DNA of 64,000 nucleotides from Zizania palustris (lineage: Eukaryota > Streptophyta > Magnoliopsida > Poales > Poaceae): contig JAAALK010000283.1 of assembly GCA_019279435.1 (NCBI GenBank), positions 57,703,700 through 57,767,699 on the forward strand, given 5' to 3'. The notes beneath the pieces are model-generated. The model worked only from the letters and a program-made list of their open reading frames with translations. It did no database searches and was not told the origin of the DNA. The translations under genes were made by a program, and so were the position numbers. Shown here piece by piece: positions 23,269-34,347 of the stretch. How positions within the stretch are numbered: position 1 is the stretch's first letter; each line of letters begins with the position of its first letter.

Positions 23269-23819
23269 GGGTGCGTTTGGTTCTGCTGTGAGCTATGAAA
23301 AAGCTGCTGTGAGCTGCCTGCTGTGAAAAAGCTGCTGTGAACTGTCTGTTGTGAAAAAGCTAAAAGTCGTTTGGTTGAAGCTGCTGTGAAAAAACTGCTG
23401 TGAGCTGACTATTTTTTATAACTTACATAATTTTCATCATTATAATATTCTATACATATATATAAATAAGAAACACTCAACATTGATGCAACTAAATAAC
23501 TAAAAAATATATTAGATAAATAAAAAAAATTCATAGTTCATATTATAAAATAACCGACAACCACATATTATCTCATGAAATTGTGCAATGCAATACAAAC
23601 CATAATAATGTTAGATCAATTAAGACACCTTGAATTTATACTATTTAATCTGTACTAAAAATCAGAAAAGCAAAAGCAGAAAAGCAGAGTCCAGGCTGCT
23701 TCCAAATTTGTACTAGAAAAAACTGTTTTTTAACAGCAGAAGCAGTTTTGGTAAACCCGTTTGGTTCAGCTTCTGTTTTTCACAGCAGAAGCAGATTTTA
23801 AAAGCAGAACCAAACACAT
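23269..23819. mobile_element. hAT-like MITE between the two CslD pieces
   Basis: The left end GGTGCGTTTGGTTCTGCT and the right end read in reverse (ATGTGTTTGGTTCTGCT) are terminal inverted repeats. The subterminal parts are rich in AGCTGCTGTGA and AGCAGAAGCAG motifs. The interior is AT-rich without coding capacity. Confidence 0.7.
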
Positions 23820-23845
23820 TAGACTAGAATCGGCCACAATATACC

Positions 23846-24512
23846 CAGGGCGACCAAGCCGGCATGGTGCAAGTGATGATCAAGAATCCGGACCACGATG
23901 TGGTGTACGGCGAGTATCCCGTATCCGTACCCGTACCTTGACGTGACCGACATCGACGTGCGCATCCCCATGTTCGCCTACCTGTCGCGAGAGAAGCGTT
24001 CTGGCTACGACCACAACAAGAAGGCCGGCGCCATGAACGCCATGGTGCGCGCGTCGGCCATCCTCTCGAACGGCCCCTGCATGCTCAACTTCGACTGTGT
24101 GACCACTACATCTACTGATCTACAACTGGCAGGCCATCCGCGAGGCCATGTGCTACATGCTCGACCGCGGCGGCGACTGCATCTGCTACATCCAGTTCCC
24201 GCAGCGCTTCGAGGGCATCGACCCCTCCGACCGCTACGCCAATCACAACACCGTCTTCTTCGACGGAAACATGCGCGCGCTCGATGGCCTCCTGCAGGGA
24301 CCCATGTACGTTGGCACCGGCTGCCTCTTCCGCCGCTACGCCATGCATCTACGGCTTCAACCCGCCGCGCGGCAACGAGTACCGCGCGCGCGGCGCCTAC
24401 GGCCAGAGGGCCAGACCAAAGTGCCCATCGACCCGCAGTACGCGCGCCAAGGCGGCGGAGATGGCGGTGTCGAGGAGCTGCGCCCGATGTCTGAGCACCC
24501 GGACCACGAGGG
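23846..24512 (+). pseudogene. CslD central (glycosyltransferase) fragment, frameshifted
   Basis: The pieces QGDQAGMVQVMIKNPDHDVV, DVRIPMFAYLSREKR, YDHNKKAGAMNAMVRASAIL, CYIQFPQRFEGIDPSDRYAN and MYVGTGCLFRRYA match the cytosolic GT2 domain of CslD proteins, up to the variable region ending HPDHEGPQ. Small insertions near 23911, 24101-24120 and 24343 shift the frame. The DCD catalytic motif is disrupted at the second of these. No downstream QxxRW region is present. The fragment stops at 24512, where a 44-bp copy of the antisense N-terminal piece follows. It is clearly non-functional. Confidence 0.9.
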
Positions 24513-24556
24513 GCCGCAGCGACTTGGAGTTGGACGGCGCCGGCACGCGTGCCGTC
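24513..24556. repeat. 44-bp direct repeat of CslD antisense sequence
   Basis: Matches 22491-22534 in the same orientation with a single C/T difference (starts GCCGCAGCGACTTGGAGTTG). It joins the sense GT2 fragment to an antisense piece of the N-terminal region. Confidence 0.85.
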
Positions 24557-24570
24557 ACTAATCAGCCAAA

Positions 24571-25479
24571 TGTAATCTAATGTATTTTCTTTTGTTCTCC
24601 GCCGTGATTTGGTTTGGATTGATTCCGATAGTTTAGATGGATAGTATTTCTTTCCTTGTAATCAAGATCCCCGGAATCATCCTCAGCAAATCACATATAT
24701 GTAAACAATAAGTGCATTTTAGCGCTATGATGAATCACCACGAAACGCACCAGCGAAGGTGCTTCCTCCACATTCGATATTGAAGTTTCACAGGCATGCA
24801 TGACAACAATTTTCAATGGAAAATAATGCGCCAACTGCGTGCGTGCATGCAAGCATGGAAGAACCAGCAAGTTAAATTTTCTTGGTTTTTGGATGAAACT
24901 AATTAGGATTGCAGGATTAGTAGGAGCTGAGCTAGCTAGGCAAAAGTTTGTGTTGTGGATGCTAGACTTCAGACTTGTATGCACAAAATAATTAATAGTT
25001 ATATCTTCATGCAAATGAGCCATCAATGTAAAATAAGAGAGGCTAACTAGTTTATAAAAACTATTGATCGTTCTTAGATTTTGATAAGCCGAGCCTTTTG
25101 CTGTTTTGCATGGAGGCGTGGGCGTAAAATTTACTCTGCATGTCGTGGCCTGCATTGCATTCTGCCTGCCAGCTGCTTGTGGTTGCTCTTGCTCGTTGGT
25201 AAGGGAAATGGATATATGTGCTTACAAACCGGCCCTAATTTCTATTTTACGTCGTCTCAAAGCTTGTCATGCATAATCCAATTTGTTCCAATCACAGTTT
25301 ATATATGTCCCCACAGAAAAACTTATTATTTATTACTAATTCAAACTAATCAATACTAATAATTTCAAAGATAAAGAACTTAATATAAAACCCTAGCTGG
25401 CCAACACGTGCATGCATCATCTAGATATGCATGGCCTTCCTTAGCTTGACACAAATCGATCAATGAGCTAGCCAGGTAG
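24571..25479. repeat. Duplicated block, copy 1, downstream part
   Basis: Sequence from TGTAATCTAATG at 24571 onward is repeated from 32665 with many small changes. Together with the defensin-like gene and its upstream region (to about 26484) it is paired with 32665-35455. No other gene is seen in this stretch. Confidence 0.85.
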
Positions 25480-25830
25480 TTAGCAGAAGCAATGACAGTA
25501 GTGGAGGTCGCCGTGAAGCTTGCACTCGCCGCCGCGGCACTGCGACTGACACCATGAGTTGCAAGGGTCGCTCAACTCCGGCCCACAACCTTTGTACTCA
25601 CCGTTGTCGCCCCATGAGTGGAAGTCCTCGCAGCAACGGGGCACCTCGGACGCTGCAGAGATCAAAACAAGATCAAAAACATAGACACATCGCACATCGC
25701 ATGCTGAAATAATTAGAGAACAAGATCGAGCGCGAGGTTGTGAACTAATAATCTTACTCGCCGAGGCAACAAGAAGAGCTAGGACAAGAAGAGCCATCGT
25801 TGCTGCTACACAAGCGCCAAACCGAGCCAT
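25480..25830 (-). CDS. Secreted ten-cysteine defensin-like peptide, copy 1
   Basis: Two exons on the minus strand, 25830-25758 and 25652-25480, joined by a 105-bp GT-AG intron in phase 1, give 81 residues. Residues 1 to about 24 form a signal peptide (MARFGACVAATMALLVLALL). The mature part has ten cysteines: a CC pair, two single Cys, C-x3-C (CQSQC), then GGEC, and CHCFC at the end. C-x3-C with C-x-C and a GxC gamma-core-like turn is the layout of cysteine-stabilised alpha-beta peptides, so I call it defensin-like. The extra cysteines and short tail differ from the eight-Cys plant defensins. The likely role is defence or cell-cell signalling outside the cell. A knottin or other Cys-rich class is an alternative. 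Confidence 0.8.
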   Translation of the reverse strand: MARFGACVAATMALLVLALLVASASKIISSQPRARSCSLIISACDVRCVYVFDLVLISAASEVPRCCEDFHSWGDNGEYKGCGPELSDPCNSWCQSQCRGGECKLHGDLHYCHCFC

Positions 25831-25930
25831 GGCCGTCTTCTTCTTCAGTTTCTCCTCGTACTCGTGCCTACCTGATGTCTGATTTTTCTTCTTTGTTTTG
25901 ATGATTTTTGCACAGAACGAACTTACACAT

Positions 25931-25937
25931 ATTTATA
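25931..25937 (-). promoter_or_regulatory. TATA box of defensin-like copy 1
   Basis: On the minus strand the context is GGCTATAAATATG, with TATAAAT about 100 bp upstream of the start codon. The same site is kept in copy 2 (34033-34039) and lost in the broken copy. Confidence 0.7.
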
Positions 25938-25939
25938 GC

Positions 25940-26107
25940 CAGAATATTGACTCCAAATTTGGAATTTCCAGATCGATATATATGTATCCCTAATGTACAT
26001 GACATATATATTAGGCTGATATATTACCTTTAATTTGGAAATGAAATATACTATGAATATGTACTGCCGTGTCTTTTCTTTTGTTGTAACTTGATATATA
26101 GAATTAA

Positions 26108-26147
<40 letters not shown>

Positions 26148-26483
26148 CTACGTAGCTATAATACCCCTAATGTAAATTGAATTCCATAGTTTGCTGGTTA
26201 ATTCCATAGTCCGGTGAGGAAACAGCACATTGGCTGGGTCGACTCGACAAGGCAGCTAGGCAGGAAGAAAGGAGACAAATCAAAAATTATAAATGTTCTA
26301 TGTGGTCGCATGGATTGACTTTAAAAAATGAACTGATGAACCAATGAGTAAATATTTAAGATGATAATTTGCTGCTTTATTGTATAACTAACATGAAATT
26401 GCACATATTTCATATTGTACACTTTTCAGGAAAATAACCGAAGATGCAACATAGAAGAAAACATTGTAGGTTGGTGGGTGTGG
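25940..26483. repeat. Duplicated block, copy 1, upstream part
   Basis: Promoter-distal sequence of the defensin-like gene, including a (TA)n tract at 26113-26146. It pairs with 34042-34347 and 35245-35455 in the second copy. Homology ends at GTGGTACCA near 26484, where the third partial gene copy begins. Confidence 0.8.
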
Positions 26484-26754
26484 TACCATGAGTTGCAGGG
26501 GTCGTTGCTCAACTCCGGTTCACAATCTTTGTACTCACTGTTGTCGCCCCATGAGTGGAAGTCCTCCCAGCAACGGGGCATTTCCGACGCTACAGATCGA
26601 GATCAAAATAAAATCAAAAACCTAGGCGCATCGCACATTGCACGCTGAAATAATTAGAGCGCAAGATCGAGCGAGGTTGTGAACTAATAATATTACACGC
26701 CGAGGCAACAAGAAGAGCGATCGTTGCTGCTGCACAAGCGCCAAACCGAGCCAT
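26484..26754 (-). pseudogene. Defensin-like peptide gene, broken third copy
   Basis: Signal-peptide exon 26754-26697 (MARFGACAAATIALLVASA, with a 15-bp deletion relative to the others) and part of the second exon, 26589 to about 26484. The second exon still reads PRCWEDFHSWGDNSEYKDCE, but the paired CC has become CW. The 3' part with the last five cysteines is missing because the sequence jumps at 26484 into the upstream part of the neighbouring duplicate. The TATA region is also lost beyond about 26812. It is a non-functional relic created by an unequal exchange or a second, incomplete duplication. Confidence 0.8.
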
Positions 26755-26892
26755 GGCCGTCGTCGATCTTCCGTTTCTTCTTGATGGTTTACACGGTACG
26801 AACACACACATATTTTGAAATTAGCATTTTTTGAAATTAAAAGTTTTAAAACATCCTGAAAATCAGGATGTTACACAACAATATAAAAATCA

Positions 26893-27271
26893 AGTGCTTC
26901 ATATAAGGTTCTAACAAATGTGACTGTAGAAATTATGTGGATTCAAACATTATTAAGAGAACTTGGTATACAAGATCCAAGATTTGCAAAGGTATGGTGT
27001 GACAATATTGAAGCAAAATATTTATCTACAAATCCTGTTTTTCATGCTCGCACTAAACATATAGAGGTTGACTATCACTTTGTGTGAGAGGGAGTAGCTA
27101 GAAAATTACTTGAAGTAGAATTTATTTCTTCGAAAGATCAAGTTGCGGATGAATTTACCAAAGCATTGCCGATTAGACAACTAGAGATGTTCAGAAGCAG
27201 TCTTAACCTTCGAAAGCTAAAACTGAAGGGGAGTGTTAGATAATAAGGTAATCAGACAAATTAAATTAGAT
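26893..27271 (+). mobile_element. Ty1/copia fragment: RNase H end, polypurine tract and LTR start
   Basis: Frame with WIQTLLRELGIQDPRF, WCDNIEAKYLSTNPVFHART, KHIEVDYHFV, and after an in-frame TGA, DQVADEFTKALP. These are the conserved C-terminal RNase H motifs of plant copia polyproteins. A purine-rich tract (CTGAAGGGGAG) directly precedes TGTTAGATAATAAGG at 27234, which looks like the beginning of the 3' LTR. The rest of pol, gag and the other LTR are missing. The stop fits a CGA-to-TGA change of the sort caused by methylated cytosine. Confidence 0.8.
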
Positions 27272-28742
27272 AGATTAAAAGCTGCCCCCGATTTGAGCTC
27301 CCAGGGAGCTCCACGTCGCCCCACTTTCGAAAATGCCCCTCAGTTTTGGCAGAATTAAATAAAGCGCAGTAGCCATGCCGTTTTGCGAAAAAGTCCTCTG
27401 TCTTTGCTAAATTTACAAACAAGTGTCTCACAGAAATATCTCCTCTTCCTTTTCCCCTTTCCCTTCTCTCTCTAGAACTCCCCAGCCCCTCTCCCTCTGG
27501 CCTCTCCCTTCTCTCCTAGCAAAATCTCCTCAAGGGTATCGCCATCGTTGTAGCTTCTTGCTTCGAGTGCTCTTTGTTCGGGCTCCTGATAGTACGCCCT
27601 CTCCTCTGACTTAGGCGCTCCGTTCCACTGCGCACGAAGCCGCTAGCACGGCTCGAACGTTGCCGACCAAATGGTAAGCTCCACACAGCTTGTCTTCTCC
27701 CCTCCCCACTCTCATGGGCATCCAAATCTCACTGGTCTCCGCGGGTCATAAACCCTTTAGAAACCCTAACAAGCTGTTGCTCTTGCTGGGTGGGTGGTTC
27801 TTGGCCATGATGACGACTCCTCGAAGGAACTCAACCCTGTGTCCGTGCTGGAGCATGGCCTGTTCGAGCAGGCGTCCCCTGCCTGCTCACAGAGTAAGCC
27901 AACACTCAGCTCCCGTCTCCGCTGCGGTGGCACCATTGCCACTGACACCATGTACAGAGCTTAAAACTTACCCTACAATCCAACGATCGTAGGGGCCATA
28001 GTCATCTTCAGGGAGCTCCTAGCAGCGGCCTACACACCGGCCTTACCAGACCACCCTCAAGACGGTGGTTCCGTCGTAGCTCACAGCCGAGCGTGACACC
28101 AACCTCATCATCATCAACCTAGGTGAGGTGATCCTCTGGAAACCCTAGCTCTGATATTAATTGATCGTCCCTTGTATTTCTGTTGTTCGTTGGTCAATGT
28201 GCAGGAAAAATCATGCACGCTGACTTTATTGGGATGATTTGAATAGTTCAAGTGTTTTTTATGAAATGCTTGGAATTGTAGGTCGTACTGCATAAAGTGC
28301 ATATGCTGCAACAGTTTGCCCACCTTTTCTGGATGTAGTTTTCCCAATTCAATTCGTAGTCGCTCACAATTGACCAAGTATCCTTGTTCTATATGATTTG
28401 CAAATGTGCGCACGGGGTTTGACAGTGAGGATGTACCATTCAATATACCACACTGCATTGCCCGGCGTATCACAAAACAAGAGAATGGTAGACCAATGCT
28501 TTCTGTGTGAGATAAGTTGATGCAAATCATTAGAAGGGTGTCCCAAGCAATGCAACTTATATAGTTATATTTATCCTTAGCGAATGAGATTTATGCTGGT
28601 CCTATTGATTTGGGTGATGACTTGAGATGATTGTTTCCTGATGATTTGTTATATGTTATCGTGTTGATTGTTTTCTCTATTGCCAAATCTTTTTCACTGA
28701 CACATCCTTGTCAAACTGTTCTACCTATCAGTCATTTTGATG

Positions 28743-28909
28743 GGGAAATATTATGTGCAATCGTGCAATCATGCGATTTGGTGCATCTAATCAAGATCCA
28801 ACGGTTATATATGAAAAAAGTAAAAAAGTACTAGGTTTCATATGTAACCGTTGGATCTTGATTGGATGTACCAGATCACACGATTGCAGATTGCATAGGA
28901 TATTTCCCC
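28743..28909. mobile_element. MITE-like inverted repeat with 70-bp arms
   Basis: The left arm contains ATCAAGATCCAACGGTTATA and the right arm AACCGTTGGATCTTGATT. The arms pair over most of their length around a loop of roughly 20 bp (about 28815-28835). The outer ends are GGGAAATATTATGTGCAATC and its inverted partner GATATTTCCCCC. Confidence 0.75.
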
Positions 28910-29656
28910 CGTTTTGATTCCTATAAATATTACCATAATTTGTGACCCTTGAGTTTTATTACTGTTAGTCAGTTGATTCTTGTTTTATGAAATAATCTAC
29001 TACTATTTATCATTGTGTGTATGTCCTTAAATGTACTAAAGGTTCTGCAGTTGCACCTTTTGTTAATACATTAAAACATCTTTATCCTGATATACACATA
29101 ATAATAGATGATCTGCCTTTGTTTTTCTTTTGTTCATATTTGTTACTACCTATAATATTCATATTTTTCTTTCCATCTTAGCTTGCTTCATGCATGCATC
29201 TGTAGCTCCAGATTATAATTTCCATTATTTTCATTAGGGTAAGCACTATCAGTGCTTTCTATGGTCATTTGAAATATCTTTGTACCTGTTTGCCCATTCA
29301 TTATTTTTTAGATAAAGGTGTGACATAAATATTGATCTCTATTTTCATGGATATATAGAAGTTTACAATTTACATACTTGTACATGAGCTTGGTTCCTTT
29401 ACTGAAGATGCCTCATACTTACTGATATCATTTTGTACTCTCTGAAAATATACATGTCACCTTTTAATTATCCAATTTATCATCGACAATTTGGCATATA
29501 TAGGAATAACTGCAACTGAACTGATGATGTGTACTATTTCAGCATGTTTTATCTCAATAACTGAATGCCAATTAAGTGGTCTGACTAATTTCAATTTTCT
29601 TATTTCACTCATCTTGTTAAAACTTAAATTCACTTCCAATAATATATGGATGCAGG

Positions 29657-29888
29657 TTCAGGAGCCAAACAGAGCTTGAACCATCTTTTGCACTGAACCT
29701 ATTTCTAGATGGATACCCCATTAGTAATTTAGGCAAGGTATGACATGTGTCTGAATAGCAGATATCTGTTTGTAACCTACGGATCGTAATAACGTCTGTT
29801 GATTTATACGAAGGGAATGCTTCTGTTTCTGATTAGTGATGATCCAGAGAAGCATCCATATAACAGGGCATCGAAAGCTTTGTTTTAT
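29657..29888 (+). other. Two exon-like segments of unrecognised origin
   Basis: 29657-29738 lies after CAG and before GTATGA and reads through as SQTELEPSFALNLFLDGYPI and SNLGK. 29815-29888 reads GMLLFLISDDPEKHPYNRAS and KALFY before GTAAGT. The codon-like composition and flanking splice signals suggest captured exons of one gene. I do not recognise the protein. Confidence 0.35.
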
Positions 29889-32664
29889 GTAAGTGTGATT
29901 CATATTAAGTTTATTGTGAAATTCTGTATATACAGACATCTTTTGATGATATGGTCAGAGTAAAGCATAGTTATGCATATGATTCTTAGAACCAAAAGAT
30001 TCATCTCTCCTTGACCAAACTAGATCACTGACGATTTGATGATTTCTGTTACAGTTCCTCATAGTATCACATGGATTTCATAATACTGTAATGTATTGTT
30101 ACAAGATATTGAGCATGTTTGCTTGCCTCAAGACATCTTGAGTGTTGTGCCTTGCAAATTTGTGAATGGAACTATTTTGTGCGAAGTTAGCTACATTTGT
30201 ACTCTAATTTTGTAACTTTAACAAATATCCTATTTCTGCTCAAATAATCTCTCTACAATGTAAAATTCCTTTCAATCTAATGGTGGTGATTCTTCAGGAG
30301 ATGACTTCCTAAAAGTGAATAGAGTTTCTCTTAGATTGGGTACTGAATGTGTTGTGAAAGAACAATACTTCCATGGTGGATGCTTCATGGACTTATCATG
30401 ATCAATTGGTTAGTCCATCTTTAAACCTGCAATTTATAATGTTACATATATCATCTGCTATTCAACTTAACACATGCTTTAATATTTTTCTTGTATATTC
30501 AAGGTTGTTGAGTTCATCATCCTCAGTGCCTTGCAACCCAGACTTAATTTGGACCTTACATTGTTTGTACTGTGGATGCACTGCATTTACATTTTACAAC
30601 AGTTGTTTTATTTTGAAAGACATTGTTTGCATTGCATGCTTTTTTGACTATATGCAGTATTACATTGTTTCACTGTGGGTGAGCAGTGCAATGTGCTTTT
30701 TCCAATGCTTTACATGTGCTTTTTATACATGCTCCTTTACATATATCTTGCGTCATCTACCGTGTTCTGTCTTCTTCTTTTGCTCTTGTTCCTTAACTTT
30801 GTTCTTGCTGAATCCAAATCTGTGTACTCGGTGAGTTCTCTTTCTATATTTTGGTTTTCCTTCGTCTACATTTCCCAATGCTATCATTTCCTTTCTTTTT
30901 GCAGCTTCTCTACACATTGTTTTTTATTGGTTGATTTGATACTTTGCTTATGCCCTTTACCTGGCCAGTGATGAGTAAGGAGGAAGTCCTAAAGATTCGG
31001 GTTAGTTTTCGCTTATCAACTTAAGCAGCAGTGTAGACTGCAGGTCAGTCCACTAGGATCTGAATTCACTAAATTTCTATTGATTAATAACAAATACGCT
31101 GTGAAGGTATGCCATCTTATCCCATTCTTGCCATATTCTCCTGAGCTGATTGATTTCACTTTTTGCCACTTCTATGAGGAAAAACGTTGTGTTCAGTCAT
31201 TCTCTATGTACCTTTTTATAACTATTATTATTATGTTCATTGAGATAATCTATCTTGCTAATCTAATTTCTAGGATGAAAAATGATGAGACATTGAACTA
31301 AATAGTTCAATAAAGTAAAAAAATCTTTTTTTGATATATTAATAATTACTTGGTACCAGTCCTGACTCTATTTGCATGATATTGATATAGCCAGTGGATC
31401 TCTGAAATATTGACAAGAGATCCCTGATTTCCTATTATTTAGCTTTGATCTTAACCATGGTTTTATTTGTTGGCCCTTCTGATGTTATGCATTGATTAAC
31501 TCATTAACTATATATTGTTGGCCCTTCTGTGATTCATTTAGTATTATGCAATTTCATATGGTCATGGAGGCCTTTGTATATTGTTATTTTTAGACAAACA
31601 ATTGAACCAACTTATATGATGCTATTGTCCTCTATGGATGATTCTTGGGTATAAGGAGCTGTGGAGGTCTGAGGAGATGTGTTATACAAGACGATTAATG
31701 TTGACAATGGAGTGGCTCTTGCGAAGCTTGCGGACAAGTTGGCTATGTTTGCTAAAGTGATTCTTGTGAGACTGAGGTGTTCTATTGTTACTCTTGATAA
31801 AATAGGAGTGGTAGAAATCTCGAGTGTTTGGTCATGGTAATTTTGAACTTGCTTTCTTTCACAGACCTTTTCCCCTTCCACATTTGGAATCTCCACCTGT
31901 TTTGATTATCTGTTTAGAGGCCAACTAAAGTCACAATCCTAACATGTTTTCTCCTCATAGATTGTCCTGAATGAGGTGGGGAAGTGGCTACACCCTTTAG
32001 AATCAGTGAATTTCTGCATGCAGGTGTACCCAATTTTTCTCAGATAATATACTGGTAGTTGTTGTGGTTGTGAATTCAACTATATGTGAAGGTATAGCGA
32101 CCTGTGAATGTGTGAGGGAGTTTATATAACTGATTGAACTGCTAATGAATTGTGGCAAATCAACTTATGTTGCAGTAAACATTTTGTGAAAATTCAATTT
32201 CTGGTTCATATGTCAGATGATATGTTAAAAGGTTTCTGATTTGTTATATACGTGTTTTACTCCCTTTTCAGTATGTTTAGTTGTTATGTGTTTTCTTGTA
32301 CTAATTAGGTTATCTCCTTTCAATATTGTTTATTTTTCTTGTAGGCTTCTAAAGATGCCATGCAAATTGTGAGTCACATGATATGTTGTCTATTGATTGT
32401 AGCAATTATTTGTTTAAGTAATCCAACACTCTCTAACAAGGGAAACTTATCGGCTAACACTACAAGAGCTAGGCGACCTTGATTTCTTTGTTTGGAGCTC
32501 ACATTATTTATTGGTATAATTATTTATTGCTTATCTAACATTATGTAGTTTCAAATTTCAGAACAATACATATGCTTATATAATATATATATATATATTC
32601 ATTGTTATAATTTGTACAAACAATAATTTTTTCACGGGCGCGCAACGCGCGCTTCGCCGTCTAG

Positions 32665-33578
32665 TGTAATCTAATGTATTTCCTTTTGTTCTCTGCCGTG
32701 ATTTGCTCTGGATTGATTCCGGTAGTTTAGATGGATAGTATTTCTTTCCTTGTAATCAGGATCCCCGGAATCATCCTCAGCAAATCACATATATGTAAAC
32801 AATAAGCGCGTTTTAGCGCTCGGATGAATCAACACGAAACGGACCAGCGAAGGTGCTTCCTCCACATTCGATATTGAAGTGTTTCACAGGCATGACAACA
32901 ATTTTCAATGGAAAATGCGCCAACTGCGCGTGCGTGCGTGCATGCAAGCATGGAAGAACCAGCAAGTTAAATTTGAGCAAATCGATGCGTTAACTTTTCT
33001 TGGTTTTTGGATGAAACTAACTAGGATTGCAGGACTAGTAGGAGCTGAGGTAGCTAGGCAAAAGTTTGTGTTGTGGATGCTAGACTTCAGACTTGTATGC
33101 ACAAATTAATTAATAGTTATCTTCATGCAAATGAGCCATCAATGTAAAATAAGAGAGGCTAACTAGTTTATAAAAACTATTGATCGTTCTTAGATTTTGA
33201 TAAGCTGAGCTTTTGCTGTTTTGCATGGAGGCGTGGGCGTGGAGAGGCTCATGGGCCAACCGGCGAAATAAGGCATGAAATTTACTCTGACAGCAGCTCG
33301 TTGGTAAGGGAAATGGCATGTATACGTGCTAACAAACCGGCCCTAATTTCTAATTTATGTCGGCTCAAAGCTTGTCACGCATAATCCAATTTGTTCCAAT
33401 CACAGATTATATATGTCCCCGCAAAAAAATATTATTTATTACTAATTCAAACCAATCAATACTAATAATTTCAAACAAAAGGAACTGAACTTAATATAAA
33501 ACCCTAGCTAGCTGGCCAACATGTGCATGCATCATCTATTTATGCATGGCCTTCCTTGACACAAAGCAAGCTAGGGAG
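32665..33578. repeat. Duplicated block, copy 2, downstream part
   Basis: Counterpart of 24571-25479, beginning at the identical TGTAATCTAATG just after the Helitron-like CTAG. It contains no other gene. Confidence 0.85.
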
Positions 33579-33935
33579 TTAGCAGAGGCAGTGGCAGTAG
33601 TGGAAGTCGCCGCGGACCTTGCACTCGCCACCGCGGCACTGTGACTGGCACCATGAGTTGCAAGGGTCGCTCAACTCTGGCCCACAGCCTTTGTACTCGC
33701 CGCTGTCGCCCCATGAGTGGAAGTCCTCGCAGCAACGGGGCGTTTCTGACGCTGCAGATCGAGATCAAAACAAGATCAAAAACCTAGATAGGCACATCGC
33801 ACATTGCATGCTGAATTAATTAGAGAACAAGATCGAGCGAGGTTGTGAACTAATAATCTTACTCGCCGAGGCAACAAGAAGAGCTAGGACAAGAAGAGCC
33901 ATCGTTGCTGCTGCACAAGCGCCAAACCGAGCCAT
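33579..33935 (-). CDS. Secreted ten-cysteine defensin-like peptide, copy 2
   Basis: Same structure as copy 1: exons 33935-33863 and 33751-33579 (73 and 173 nt) give 81 residues. The signal peptide is MARFGACAAATMALLVLALL. All ten mature cysteines are kept (CC, GCG, DPC, CQSQC, GGEC, CHCLC), while about six other mature positions differ from copy 1 (for example LHGDL versus VRGDF). By eye the second exon has more silent than replacement changes per available site, which points to continued purifying selection. A TATAAAT box lies about 100 bp upstream (34033-34039). It looks functional. The intron is 111 bp. Confidence 0.8.
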
Positions 33936-34032
33936 GACCGTCTTCTTCAGTTTCTCCTCGTACTCGTGCCTCTCTACCGTCTGGTTTTTCTTCTTTGATT
34001 TGATGATTTTTGCACGGTACGAACTTACACAT

Positions 34033-34039
34033 ATTTATA
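34033..34039 (-). promoter_or_regulatory. TATA box of defensin-like copy 2
   Basis: TATAAAT on the minus strand in the same context as copy 1, about 100 bp from the start codon. Confidence 0.65.
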
Positions 34040-34347
34040 GCCAGAATATTGACTCCAAATTTGGAATTTCCAGATCGATATATATGTATCCCTAATATAC
34101 ATGACATATAATAGGCTGATATATTACCTTTAATTTGGAAATGAACTGCCGTGTTTTTCTTTTTATTGTAACTTGATATATAGAATTAAATCCATATATA
34201 TATATATATATATATTACTATGTATAGCTATAATGCCCCTAATGTAAATTGAATTCCATAGTTTGCTGGTTAATTCCATATTCCCATGAGGAAACGGCAG
34301 ACTTGCTGGGTCGACTAGACAAGTCAGCTAGGCAGGAAGAAATGAGA

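Larger units (their letters stand above)
27272..32664 (+). mobile_element. Helitron-like element, 3' end defined, 5' end not resolved
   Basis: The right end shows a GC-rich hairpin (GCGCGCAACGCGCGC, 32638-32652), a short spacer and CTAG at 32661-32664, followed by T. This is the canonical 3' end of plant Helitrons, which insert between A and T. The interior has no Rep/helicase ORF. It starts with GC-rich, exon-like sequence (27420-28135, several plausible GT/AG sites) and continues as AT-rich, intron-like DNA with a MITE at 28743-28909. Isolated exon-like stretches are near 29657-29738 and 29815-29888. It would be a non-autonomous Helitron with captured gene pieces. The left boundary given is only where the copia LTR fragment seems to stop; no TC-start was identified. 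Confidence 0.5.

Noticed and set aside
23846..24512. Functional CslD gene with introns explaining the frame changes
   Set aside because: The frame changes are small insertions of a few bases without splice signals, the catalytic region is disrupted, and the rest of the gene is missing.
28114..28530. 138-codon minus-strand ORF (with ANHIEQGYLVNCERLRIE)
   Set aside because: It looks somewhat protein-like, but I could not match it to a family. It may be a captured or chance frame, so it is left unannotated within the Helitron-like region.
30373..30834. 153-codon ORF with hydrophobic, Cys-rich translation
   Set aside because: The composition reflects T-rich, intron-like DNA; no family motif and no upstream gene structure.
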